From: Flavobacterium sp. CYK-55
Lineage (GTDB): Bacteria > Bacteroidota > Bacteroidia > Flavobacteriales > Flavobacteriaceae
DNA length: 64,000 nt
NCBI RefSeq assembly: GCF_018413465.1
Contig: NZ_JAHCDK010000003.1
Location: forward strand, 1 to 64,000
Direction: 5' to 3'
The position numbers and the translations under genes are program-made. The notes under the pieces were generated by a model, which had not been told where the DNA came from, searched no databases, and saw only the letters and a list, made by a program, of their open reading frames with translations. The number at the start of each line of letters is the position of its first letter. The first letter of the stretch is position 1. Positions 8,114 to 16,783 of the stretch are shown here, one piece after another.

Positions 8114-9881
8114 AAATCCAAATCAAAAGTACGTTTGAGCAATTCCAAGTTCGGATTGATCTCATTCAAACGATTGTATTTGTCTTGAGGCGTAAACGCA
8201 AATTTGTTTTCAATGGCCTCGTTGACAATCACCTCAATGGTAATATCGTGGTTGTGCAAATGCCCTCTAAGATAACCGAGCAAACCATTCTTTTCAGATT
8301 CAAAATCAATCTTAGAGCCTTCATTAGGCAGCTCAATGGTAATGTGCGCACCGTTTAAAACAGGGTCGTTTATCGTTAGCAACGACTCCATAATCTTAAA
8401 GCCTTTTTCACCGAGTTTGTTGGCATATTTGGTCCAGTACAAACGCATATCGGTTTCGGTAAAAGGTTCGGTTGGTAATTGAGCCGCTTCTTTCACAACC
8501 GCCTGACTGTTTTGTTGCATCTCGCGTTTGGCTTTGATGCTGGCTAGTGATAAAGCCGAAACTTTAGGTATGTTGTTTTGTTCAGGGCTAGGCGCCGAAG
8601 AAGTTATGGGTTGTTGTTGAATTGCTGCGGGTGTATGATTCTGTTGCGTTTCTGTAGTAACTGGTGTGGTTTCTATGGTTGATGCAACAACAGATTCGGT
8701 AGTTTCGTTGGTGGGTGTTTCAGTTTTGTTCTCGACAATTTCTGGCGCTTCTACTGACAGTTCCAGCACACGACCATAAAAGTATTTGGCCGGAATTATA
8801 AATCCGTCAACTTTTTTTTTTCACCATCAAAAGTGATAGAGGCCAATTGCATCAAGCAAAGTTCCACCAATAAACGTTGGTTTTGTGAAACCTTATAACG
8901 CAAATCACAATCATTGGCAATCTCGATGGCTTTGAGTAAAAACTCAGCTGAAGTTTTCTGAGCTTGTATGGCATAAAGTTGTTGCACTTGTTCACCGGCT
9001 TCAAGCAAAGTTAAAGTTGAAGGCGTTTTGCTCACGAGTAAATCTCTGAAGTGCGATGCCATTCCGGTAATAAAATGATGGCCGTCAAATCCGCGCGACA
9101 AAATATCATTATAAGCCATGAGCAAATCAGGGATTTTGTTGGCCAAAATCAAATCAGTCATTTGCAGATAAGTTTCATAGTCGAGCACGTTTAAGTTCTC
9201 GGTAACGGCGGCACGCGTCAGGTTGTTTCCGCAATACGATACCACGCGATCAAAAATAGACAAAGCGTCACGCATGGCACCATCGGCTTTGAGTGCAATG
9301 ATGTGCAAGGCATCGTCTTCAAAAGTAACGCCTTGGCTTTGGGCCACTTCGGCCAAATGTTCTTTGGCATCTTTAACGGTGATGCGTTTAAAGTCAAAAA
9401 TCTGACAACGCGATAAAATGGTCGGAATGATTTTGTGCTTTTCGGTGGTAGCCAATATAAAAATCGCGTGCTTGGGCGGTTCTTCTAAGGTTTTCAGAAA
9501 AGCATTGAAGGCCGCTTGCGAGAGCATGTGCACCTCATCAATAATATACACTTTGTACTGACCGGTCTGTGGCGGAATGCGCACTTGGTCAATTAGGTTG
9601 CGAATATCTTCAACAGAGTTGTTTGATGCGGCATCGAGTTCAAAAACGTTGAAGGCAAAATCTTCGTTCGGGTCATCATAACCCGGTTGGTTGATTTTGC
9701 GTGCCAAGATACGCGCACAAGTGGTTTTACCCACACCGCGCGGTCCGGTAAAAAGCAAGGCCGATGCCAAGTGGTTGGTTTCAATGGCGTTGAGCAAAGT
9801 GTTGGTAATAGCCTGTTGCCCCACCACGTCTTTAAACGTTTGCGGGCGGTACTTGCGGGCCGATACTACAAATTGTTCCAT
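8110..9881 (-). CDS. dnaX: DNA polymerase III subunit gamma/tau (dnaX), two frames joined at an A10 run
   Basis: The clamp-loader ATPase. The upstream frame (9881 to 8796) encodes 361 residues with the P-loop GPRGVGKTT, Walker B YIIDEVHML and the SRC and GAMRDALS sensor motifs. It stops just after a KKK-LTDL end. The downstream frame (8110-8769 and leftward to the A run) carries the rest of domain III, beginning VDGFIIPAKYFYG, then an acidic/Gln/Thr-rich linker and a C-terminal domain. Reading one base back on the A10 run joins them into a roughly 590-residue tau; the unshifted product is a gamma-like 361-mer. The Cys4 zinc module of most DnaX proteins is absent. A sequencing error in the homopolymer is the main alternative to programmed slippage. 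Confidence 0.9.
8812..8821 (-). other. Candidate slippage site (A10) in dnaX
   Basis: On the coding strand the zero-frame codons are GAA AAA AAA AAG TTG, so the run contains the A-AAA-AAG heptamer in the phase that drives -1 frameshifting in E. coli dnaX. A -1 shift moves ribosomes from the frame that stops 4 codons later into the long tau frame. A weak 6-bp hairpin (CGGCCA with TGGTCG) begins about 18 nt downstream. Transcriptional slippage, as on the Thermus dnaX A9 run, is equally possible. Confidence 0.65.
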
Positions 9882-9984
9882 GCTTTTTTATTGGTGAACA
9901 AATATAGCTGATTTGTTGATTTGTTGCTTTGTTGAATTGGAGGTTTTGGTGAAAAGTTTTGCACAATTTAGATACGGCTGCGCC

Positions 9985-10270
9985 TTTGAGTTTATAAAGT
10001 GTAAAAGGTATAGGAATGTTTAGTTGAAACATTCTGTTATACGCATCATTTCATTTCCAAATTATCTTCAGTCCTAGAGCGAAGCGGTCTATAGGCGCAG
10101 CCGTGTCTGTAGCACAGCGTGTCTTACAGCGCAGCGGTCTTTTCTCAGTCGCTCATCTTCTCAGCAACTCAGGCACTCATTTCTAGCCCCGAGCGCAGCG
10201 GTTATCCTTTTGTTCTGGGGTTCAGAGCAAAAGATAAGAGCGCAGAGCGGGAAATAGCTCCTCATGAAAT
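9985..10270. repeat. Mosaic dispersed repeat between dnaX and rnpB
   Basis: This divergent gap carries degenerate copies of the window's dispersed repeat modules. They are a GTGTAAAAGG core, a CATTTCATTTCCAAATTATC module, GCGAAGCGGTC/GCGCAGCCGTGTC units from about 10078 to 10140, and CTCAG octamers at 10146-10180. No gene is seen here apart from the rnpB promoter at its right end. Confidence 0.7.
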
Positions 10271-10301
10271 ATTTAATACGCATAATTCAAAATAATAAAA
10301 C

Positions 10302-10309
10302 TACTTTTG
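10302..10309 (+). promoter_or_regulatory. TAnnTTTG -7 element of rnpB
   Basis: TACTTTTG matches the Bacteroidota sigma-factor -7 consensus exactly. Its final G lies 5 bp before the first base of the RNase P P1 helix at 10314, which fits the expected start of transcription. Confidence 0.75.
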
Positions 10310-10313
10310 CGCC

Positions 10314-10610
10314 GCAGGCCGCCTTATCGCTGGTGTATACATCAGAGGAAAGTCCGGACACCGTAGAGAGACATAGCGGGTAACGCCCGTCCGCCGAAAG
10401 GCGAGGACCAGTGCAACAGAAAGGATGTACAGTTCGGCTGTAGTGAAATCAGGTAAACTCTATGTGGTGAAATTTCAAGTATACCGGCATTTAAGGGTTT
10501 CTCGCTCGTTGCCGGAGGGTAGAAAGATCGAGCGCTCGGGTAACTGATCGCCTAGATAAATGATAAGGGTTCTAGTAATAGAATACAGAATCCGGCTTAT
10601 AGGCCTGCTT
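10314..10610 (+). ncRNA. rnpB: RNase P RNA (class A)
   Basis: The catalytic RNA that matures tRNA 5' ends. The ends pair as helix P1 (GCAGGCC at 10314-10320 with GGCCTGC at 10602-10608). The universally conserved 5' core GAGGAAAGTCCGGAC begins near 10345, and the 3' P4 partner ACAGAATCCGGCTTAT begins near 10585. The GCGGGTAACGCCCG region and the AGGGTAGAAAGATCGAG region are other expected parts. About 300 nt, typical in length for Bacteroidota. A TAnnTTTG promoter precedes it and an 8-T run follows it. Confidence 0.95.
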
Positions 10611-10616
10611 TTTTTT
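10602..10616 (+). terminator. T-run at the rnpB end
   Basis: The 3' strand of P1 is directly followed by eight T residues (10609-10616), so P1 itself can act as the terminator stem. Confidence 0.55.
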
Positions 10617-10930
10617 ACTGAGCTGCTGAGTGCCTGAGAGAAATGATTAACGATTGAAGATTAACGAACTTTGATTTTTGAAGTATTTGTCTCACCGTCA
10701 AAAATCCATTTTGTCTTAAAGCGCAGCGGTCTGTAGCGTAGCGTGTCTTACAGCGCAGCGGTCGAAACTGTTTAAGAAGTTTAGCAGAAACATTCAGTCA
10801 TACGCATCATTTCATTTCCAAATTTTCAAATTGTCTCATTTTCAAATTATCTTCTGTCTTACAGCAAAGCGGTCTGTAGCGAAGCGTGTCTGTAGGCGTA
10901 GCCGTGTCTATAGTGCAGCGTGTCCCTGAC
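10617..10930. repeat. Mosaic dispersed repeat between rnpB and the CotH gene
   Basis: No gene. Modules in order: CTGAG octamers (10619-10640), a GATTAACGA-type stretch, GCGCAGCGGTC/GTAGCGTAGCGTGTC units (10722-10763), a partial TTTAAGAAGTTTAG core, and an approximately 70-bp module from CATTCAGTCATACG to the ATTATCTTC end. GCGAAGCGTGTC/GGCGTAGCCGTGTC units run to about 10923. The same modules recur in other gaps of the window, in both orientations. Confidence 0.75.
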
Positions 10931-10933
10931 CAA

Positions 10934-12967
10934 CTACTGTTTCAAAATCTTCTTCACCACTGAGCTTCCATCCTCAAAAACCAACTTTAAAAAGTATTGT
11001 TGCGCTGCGAGTGCAGATAAATCGATGGTGATTTCATTTTTCATCAAAAGGTTTTGGCTCACAATACTACGTCCTAAAACATCGATGAGTTCATAGGTTT
11101 TGATGCGAATCTTCGGATGGTATATATATAAGGTAGCAGTGGTCGGGTTGGGATAAACTTGTGTTGCGTTTTCAGATGCAAATTCACTGGCTGAAAGCGT
11201 TGCACTCGAGGCCGTCCAACTTTCGGCCAATGCATTGTCGGCATTTAAATCGATCAACGATAAATACGAACCGTTGCCATCTGCTTCTGCGGGCCAAGGC
11301 GTGTTGTCAAGATAGGTTACCGAATCAACGATGTTTCCGAAGGCATCAGCCAAAACCAAAGCTTGAGATTTGTTCGATAAGTTTCTAGTAAAGGTTCCGT
11401 ATGGAGCAAAACCATAAACACTCGTAAAAGCTGTGCTATTGCTGGCCAAGTAAATTTTACCGTTGGGCGCCAGGGTTGCATTGTTCGGAAAAATATAAGT
11501 AAGCCCCAGTTCTTTAAAGTAATAGCCTGAAACATTTACCGTTTGCGCGCTGTTGTTGGTGAGTTCAATAAACTCAAGGTTATTGCTGGTGTTGCCGTTT
11601 ATCTCAACCGGATTGTAATTGATCTTGCTGATAACGATGTTGGGTAGCGTCGGAAAAGTGCAATTGACTGTTGAACCCCAATGGCCATTGAGCCAATTGA
11701 TGCGCGTTTGCAACCAACTTTTAAGATTGATAATATTGCCCGCGTAATTGGTCAAGGTTCCCCAACGGGTGTTTTCACGCGCACGCGCTTCGGCGAGTAA
11801 AGTTGTATAAGAATTTATTTTACTGATGAGCGTATTGTAATTCAGGGGCGCATTGGCTGCGGTGAGTTCTGCCCAGCGTTTTCTGAGGTAACAATTAAAG
11901 ACAGAGTTGTTGTAGAGGTTCTTCCAGAACTTAGCCCCTACATTATCAACGTTGTCAAATTGCCAAACATTGGTAAGGCTTCGGTTGCCAAAAACATCTA
12001 AACCATAGGCCAAGTTAAAATCCCAAATAGGGCCGGCTCTGAGTTTGCCGTTGCGGTCTTTATGAAAATAAGTACTCAGCTGATATGCATCAACATTTGA
12101 GGCCAACTCATTGATGAGCATAAAATCAACAAAAGTGGGCACATCAATTATTGATGGATAGCCATTGCTTACTGATGCATTTTGTGCGGCGGCGGCTTGC
12201 TCAAGTGCCGTAAACCGATTGTATATATAGTTGTTTTGTACGTTGGTAATTTCTGACGGATTGGGTGCATCGTGAATAAAAGCTACGGTGTTGCCTATAT
12301 TGGTTGTGAATTCCCAAGCCACCGGATCACCTCCTGTAGTCTTGTCGCATTTGGTAATATAGCCGCCGCTGATGTTGGGCTGGGTGTTATCGGTATTGGT
12401 AAGCTTGATGATATTGACGCGTTTGGAGTCAATTTTTATTTTTTCAGACAACAGATACAAACCTTGATAAGTGCCGTTGATCATGACTTCACAAAATTGT
12501 ACACGCGGTGCGTATTCACCTATAGAACGCGCCAAATCATACGACAAGACATCGCGGATGAGTGAATTGTCAAAAGCCAAAGCGTTGAGTATCCAATCGT
12601 TTTCTTCAGGCATGTCCAGCAATGAAACATTGTTGTTGCTGGTATTATCGGCTTGTAAAGTAGTGAGTCCGTAGGGTTTTTTATCGAGCCATTGCGATGT
12701 TGAACCTCTAATCTCAATTGATATTCTACCGTTGTAGTTCAAATAATTGGCGTTGGTTTGATCGGTGAGGTAATTTCGGGTGCCATCGGTATGGTAGATG
12801 ATTTTCATGTTCGCACCAATGCGTACTTCATCTTGAATTTCTTGAGGAATTCCACTTTCGTTCGTATCGGTATTGATGATGACGATGGGCAAATTACTAC
12901 TCACTAAATTTTGCGCTTCTAAAACGAAACAAAAGAGTAGCAGCCACAAACAGATTTTGGTTTTCAT
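10934..12967 (-). CDS. Secreted CotH-kinase / lamin-tail-domain protein with T9SS sorting domain
   Basis: 677 residues. Signal peptide (CLWLLLFCFVLEAQ), then a CotH domain: IEIRGSTSQWLDKKPYGL, a VMINGTYQGLYLLSEKIK segment with the conserved G-x-Y-x-L-x-E pattern, and GPIWDFNLAYG with the catalytic-loop DxN. CotH proteins are atypical protein kinases first known from spore coats. From about residue 445 a lamin-tail (LTD) beta domain follows (LEFIELTNNSAQTVNVSGY). The C-terminus is a T9SS type A sorting domain starting VYPNPTTATLYIY and ending VVKKILKQ. Export to the cell surface is therefore expected; the substrate is unknown. It is 17 bp downstream of rsmD on the same strand. Confidence 0.9.
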   Translation of the reverse strand: MKTKICLWLLLFCFVLEAQNLVSSNLPIVIINTDTNESGIPQEIQDEVRIGANMKIIYHTDGTRNYLTDQTNANYLNYNGRISIEIRGSTSQWLDKKPYGLTTLQADNTSNNNVSLLDMPEENDWILNALAFDNSLIRDVLSYDLARSIGEYAPRVQFCEVMINGTYQGLYLLSEKIKIDSKRVNIIKLTNTDNTQPNISGGYITKCDKTTGGDPVAWEFTTNIGNTVAFIHDAPNPSEITNVQNNYIYNRFTALEQAAAAQNASVSNGYPSIIDVPTFVDFMLINELASNVDAYQLSTYFHKDRNGKLRAGPIWDFNLAYGLDVFGNRSLTNVWQFDNVDNVGAKFWKNLYNNSVFNCYLRKRWAELTAANAPLNYNTLISKINSYTTLLAEARARENTRWGTLTNYAGNIINLKSWLQTRINWLNGHWGSTVNCTFPTLPNIVISKINYNPVEINGNTSNNLEFIELTNNSAQTVNVSGYYFKELGLTYIFPNNATLAPNGKIYLASNSTAFTSVYGFAPYGTFTRNLSNKSQALVLADAFGNIVDSVTYLDNTPWPAEADGNGSYLSLIDLNADNALAESWTASSATLSASEFASENATQVYPNPTTATLYIYHPKIRIKTYELIDVLGRSIVSQNLLMKNEITIDLSALAAQQYFLKLVFEDGSSVVKKILKQ

Positions 12968-12984
12968 AGCGGGAAACGCAAGTA

Positions 12985-13539
12985 TTACTCGTCTGATTCA
13001 GATTGAATTTCAAAAAAACTAAACACAGAACCACCGTAATTTCGGCCTTCGGAATGGTGCAGCAAATGTTCCAGATGCGTGTGTTTGGAATGCTCAATAA
13101 TCAGCATACCGTCTTGGGTCAAGAGTTGATACTTAAAAATATCTTTGACCAAGTTTTCAAAAACTTCTTGTGATAAATCATACGGCGGATCGGCAAAAAT
13201 CAAATCGTATTGCACACCGCATTTCTCAATAAACTTAAACACATCGCTTTTGATGGCCGAAATATGAAAATCAAATTCAGCCGCGGTTTGTTTGATAAAT
13301 TTTACACAGCCAAAATCACCATCCACGCAAGTGATGTCTTCACAACCGCGCGAAGCAAACTCATAGCTGATGTTACCCGTTCCGGCAAATAAGTCGAGCA
13401 CTTTTAAATCTTGAAAATGAAAATGATTGTTGAGCACATTAAACAACGCTTCTTTGCTCATATCGGTAGTGGGGCGTACCGGAAGGTTTTTAGGCGGATG
13501 AATGCGTCGGCCTTTGAAGGCACCTGAAATAATTCTCAC
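12985..13539 (-). CDS. rsmD: 16S rRNA (guanine966-N2)-methyltransferase RsmD
   Basis: 184 residues. RsmD methylates G966 of 16S rRNA in the 30S subunit. The N-terminus MRIISGAFKGRRI and the PVRPTTDMSKEALFNVL block are diagnostic. The SAM-binding motif VLDLFAGTGNISYEF is near residue 46, and the catalytic (D/N)PPY motif appears as FADPPYDLS near residue 120. Its start overlaps the end of the DUF3822 gene by 4 bp, a translationally coupled arrangement common in Flavobacteriia. Confidence 0.95.
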   Translation of the reverse strand: MRIISGAFKGRRIHPPKNLPVRPTTDMSKEALFNVLNNHFHFQDLKVLDLFAGTGNISYEFASRGCEDITCVDGDFGCVKFIKQTAAEFDFHISAIKSDVFKFIEKCGVQYDLIFADPPYDLSQEVFENLVKDIFKYQLLTQDGMLIIEHSKHTHLEHLLHHSEGRNYGGSVFSFFEIQSESDE

Positions 13540-14435
13540 GACTGAAACAAAATAAAGTGTTCACGGTTGTCTTGGGCCGAAAAGTCATTGTTGATACGCG
13601 CATCTTCAGGGTCAAACAAACTCACGTTGCGGATGTATTTGTAGGCTATTTTGTAAAACGCATCGTCCTCAGAAATTTTACCTAAAAACTCTAATCTAAA
13701 ACTCTCGGGGTTTAAATTGAGTTGTTCAGCCGTAAAGAGCAAATAGTATATCAAATCTTCGGGCGTTTTATATTCAAAGCTGTTAAACAACAACAAATGT
13801 TGGTTTTGCACAATGATGATTTCAAAATGCCCCGGCGCCATATGCACAAACATACGCTTGTCATCTACATTTTTAGACAAATCAAGCAAACGTCCTACCA
13901 AAACCGAATGCGCGTGTTTGGCCGAAATTATTTTAAAATGCTCTTCTAAAACATGCAACCAGCGGCTTTGCGCCACATATACGTGGTGTATACTGTAGTT
14001 GTTGAGTGTATCAGTTCTAAAATCGTCGTGCGCAAATACCTTATTGTTGTATTGCAAATAAGCGCCCAATTGGCTTTCGTCCAACAAAGCATCGGGCACA
14101 AAAGTCGATAAATTGTTTTGCTGCACAACCCCAACTTCATCATAGAGATCGCGCAAGCTAGCGTGATTTTGCAGCGCGTCCAGCAACTGTTGTTCAGCCG
14201 GAGCGCTCGCATCAAACGACACAACATCAAACGACAAAATTTGATTGTTGAGCGTATCAGTAACACTCATTTCCAAACCGTGCTCAGTGAGTAAAAGCGT
14301 TAGTTTTCGGTATTTCTTTTCGGTAATATTCGCAGCGTTTACAAGCATAAGGCAATAGTGAACCGTTTGATACGGCCACGACAAACTTACAATTTTTTTG
14401 TGAGTGATGAATGTTGTGGGGGAATTTATGGACAC
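13536..14435 (-). CDS. DUF3822 family protein
   Basis: 299 residues, a flavobacterial family found just upstream of rsmD. It resembles a two-lobed ASKHA-like fold with FDVVSFD and FEIIIVQNQHLLLFNSFEY segments, but no catalytic motif is obvious. It is cytoplasmic, with no signal peptide. The 4-bp overlap with rsmD points to co-translation and perhaps a shared role in ribosome or RNA maturation; the function is unknown. An internal Met (about residue 30) could be the true start. Confidence 0.8.
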   Translation of the reverse strand: MSINSPTTFITHKKIVSLSWPYQTVHYCLMLVNAANITEKKYRKLTLLLTEHGLEMSVTDTLNNQILSFDVVSFDASAPAEQQLLDALQNHASLRDLYDEVGVVQQNNLSTFVPDALLDESQLGAYLQYNNKVFAHDDFRTDTLNNYSIHHVYVAQSRWLHVLEEHFKIISAKHAHSVLVGRLLDLSKNVDDKRMFVHMAPGHFEIIIVQNQHLLLFNSFEYKTPEDLIYYLLFTAEQLNLNPESFRLEFLGKISEDDAFYKIAYKYIRNVSLFDPEDARINNDFSAQDNREHFILFQS

Positions 14436-14439
14436 GCTT

Positions 14440-15019
14440 TGCTACAGACGGCTGCGCTGTGAGAATTATGAATTACGAATTACGAATTACGAATTTGGAG
14501 TAATGATTCAAAAAATACTCAGTGAAATAAAATTGTAAAAAGTGCATGTCACATTCATTGTGCGCAGCATCTCAAGCACTCAGGCACTCAGCAAATTACA
14601 AATGAGGCTTCAATCTAAACTTCTTGAACCTTTTACACTTTTTCAACAGAAATAGATTGTTGCTCTGTATGACTGAAGATAATTTGAAAATGAGATAATT
14701 TGAAAATTTGGAAATGAAATGATTCGTATGACTGAATGTCGCGACTAAACTTCTTAAACTTTTTACACTTCTTAAACAGAAATAGACCGCTGGGATATAG
14801 ACACGGCTGCGCCTAAAGACCGCTGCGCTGTGAGAATTACGAATTACGAATTACGAATTTGGAGTAATGATTCAAAAAATACTCAGTGAAATAAAATTGT
14901 AAAAAGTGCATGTCACATTCATTGTGCGCAGCTGCTCAGCTGCTCAGGTTCTCAGGTTCTCAGGCACTCAGGCACTCAGGTTCTCAGGCACTCAGCTTCT
15001 CAGCGCCTCAGCGCCTCAG
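14440..15019. repeat. Mosaic dispersed repeat between DUF3822 and the helicase gene
   Basis: A 734-bp divergent gap without genes, almost entirely repeat. Two direct copies of a ~110-bp module lie at 14451-14568 and 14822-14933. They differ mainly by one heptamer unit (four GAATTAC-like units against three). Between them are two reverse-strand copies of the 43-bp core (14616-14648 and about 14745-14778), a reversed CATTTCATTTCC module and GGCTGCGCC units. An 11-unit CTCAG octamer array closes the block. About 150 bp of unique sequence with the helicase promoter remains before 15170. Confidence 0.85.
14932..15019. repeat. Octamer tandem array, N3-CTCAG x 11
   Basis: Eleven consecutive 8-bp units each end in CTCAG and start with a variable triplet. 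In order the triplets are CTG, CTG, GTT, GTT, GCA, GCA, GTT, GCA, CTT, CGC, CGC. The pentamer is invariant in all eleven while the triplet varies. Confidence 0.9.
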
Positions 15020-15169
15020 AAAATCTTTAAAAGCTAAGTTTTAAATGATTTTAAAGCACACTTTTTGTTTATTTTTGAGGCTTAATTTGCAAAAACTAAA
15101 AGTACCTGAAGTCCACCGGACTTTCTCCTGTTCATCTCAAATGTACTTTGCTGCCACTAAACTTCATTC

Positions 15170-16600
15170 ATGAGCGCCACTGCTTTTTACCGCATCTTAC
15201 AACAAAAGTTTCCGTTCAGCCCCACGGTCAAGCAGGATATTTTTTTTCAGCTCATGGCCGATTTTGCGACCAATGGCCGAACCGATGAAATCTTTGTACT
15301 CAAGGGCTACGCCGGAACCGGTAAAACCAGCGTGATTGCCACCTTGGTCAACTCACTTTCAGATATCCGATACAAATCAGTACAACTCGCACCCACCGGA
15401 CGCGCGGCCAAAGTCATTGCGCAGTATTCGGGCAGAGCGGCTTTTACAATCCACAAAAAAATATACTTCCCCAAAAAGAACTCCGGCGGCGGTATGAGCT
15501 TTACGCTGCAACCCAACAAACACAAAGACACTTTGTTTATTGTAGATGAAGCCTCGATGATATCAGATGCACCTGCCGAAAGCCGCCTGTATGAAAACGG
15601 TTCTTTACTTGATGATTTGATTTCATATGTATACTCGGGTGCCAATTGCAAATTGGTTTTACTGGGTGATTCGGCCCAGTTGCCTCCGGTGAATGCCTCT
15701 GACTCACCGGCACTCAATATTGATTTACTGGGTTTGCACTATCAAAAACGCGTGGTGCATATTGAGCTCGACGAAGTCATGCGTCAAGAAGAAGATTCAG
15801 GAATTCTCTACAACGCCACCCAATTGCGCGACCAACTTTTTGAAGAATTCTTTGAAGAATTCCGATTTCAAATCAAAGACTTTCCTGATGTTATCAGGCT
15901 CAGCGATGGTTATGATATTCAAGATGCCATTCACAGCTCATATAGCCAATACAGCATTGAAGACACGGCTTTTATTGTGCGATCAAACAAGCGCGCCAAT
16001 TTATACAACCAGCAAATTCGCTCGCGTATCTTAGACAAAGAAAGCCAGATTGCCACCGGCGATTATTTGATGATTGTCAAGAACAATTACTTCTGGCTTA
16101 CTGAAACTGACCAAGCCGGCTTTATGGCCAATGGCGATATTATTGAAGTGATGCAGGTTTTTGGCATCAAAGAACTCTACGAATTCACCTTTGCCCAAGT
16201 CAAAATCAGAATGGTTGATTACCCCGATCAGCGCCCCATTGAAACGGTTTTGTTGCTTGATACGCTGAATAGTGAATCACCTGCGCTTTCATATGATGAT
16301 GCCAACCGCTTGTATGAAGAAGTGCTCAAAGACTACCAAGATGAGCCTTCAAAGTACAAAAAGATGCAGAAACTCAAAGAGAATGAATACTTCAACGCCT
16401 TGCAGGTCAAGTTTGCCTATGCCATGACGTGTCATAAATCGCAGGGTGGGCAATGGGCCAATGTATTTATTGAGCAACCGTATTTGCCTGAGGGAATCTT
16501 AGACAGCGATTACTTTAGATGGCTGTATACTGCGGTGACCCGTGCTCGTGAAAAATTGTATTTGATTGGGTTTAAAGATGAGTTTTTTGAAGAAGAATAG
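15170..16600 (+). CDS. RecD-like superfamily 1B DNA helicase
   Basis: 476 residues. AAA_30-type ATPase with Walker A GYAGTGKTS (residues 46-54), motif Ia LAPTGRAAKVI, Walker B FIVDEASM (124-130) and motif III LLGDSAQLPPV. The C-terminal UvrD_C_2 domain holds AMTCHKSQGGQW and the motif VI segment LYTAVTRAREKLYL. This matches the RecD2-like 5'-3' helicases without RecBC partners that are widespread in Bacteroidota. Cytoplasmic; a role in DNA repair or recombination is inferred from the family. It is a single-gene transcription unit flanked by repeat-filled gaps. Confidence 0.9.
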   Translation: MSATAFYRILQQKFPFSPTVKQDIFFQLMADFATNGRTDEIFVLKGYAGTGKTSVIATLVNSLSDIRYKSVQLAPTGRAAKVIAQYSGRAAFTIHKKIYFPKKNSGGGMSFTLQPNKHKDTLFIVDEASMISDAPAESRLYENGSLLDDLISYVYSGANCKLVLLGDSAQLPPVNASDSPALNIDLLGLHYQKRVVHIELDEVMRQEEDSGILYNATQLRDQLFEEFFEEFRFQIKDFPDVIRLSDGYDIQDAIHSSYSQYSIEDTAFIVRSNKRANLYNQQIRSRILDKESQIATGDYLMIVKNNYFWLTETDQAGFMANGDIIEVMQVFGIKELYEFTFAQVKIRMVDYPDQRPIETVLLLDTLNSESPALSYDDANRLYEEVLKDYQDEPSKYKKMQKLKENEYFNALQVKFAYAMTCHKSQGGQWANVFIEQPYLPEGILDSDYFRWLYTAVTRAREKLYLIGFKDEFFEEE

Positions 16601-16619
16601 TAAAGTACCTAAGAATAAG

Positions 16620-16783
16620 AGCTCCTGAGCAGCTGCGCATAATGAATGCAGCGTGTAATCATACAGACCATCTTGTGGTTGAATGTTGGTTTGAAACTGT
16701 ATTGTAACTCAAAATCTCTCAGCTTCTCAGGTTCTCAGTATCTCAATTGCTCCATATCTCAGTCACTCAGAGTCTCAGCCGCT
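16620..16783. repeat. Repeat-derived gap with CTCAG octamers
   Basis: The convergent gap between the helicase and the giant adhesin. It carries a GCTGCGCATAATGAATG fragment of the ~110-bp module near 16632 and, from about 16714, CTCAG octamers with triplets CTT, GTT, TAT, TCA, AGT and CCG, with two degenerate units. No hairpin terminator was noticed. Confidence 0.65.

Noticed and set aside
8110..8769. A separate gene downstream of dnaX
   Set aside because: No ATG near its start; the frame continues upstream to the A10 run with domain III-like sequence (FIIPAKYFYG), so it is the tau tail of dnaX.
9882..10300. tRNA gene in the GC-richer repeat units
   Set aside because: The GCGCAGCGGTC-type units do not fold into a cloverleaf and lack a T-loop GGTTCGA box.
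14932..15019. CRISPR array
   Set aside because: The unit is 8 bp with a 3-bp variable part; no 25-40 bp repeats, no spacers and no cas genes.
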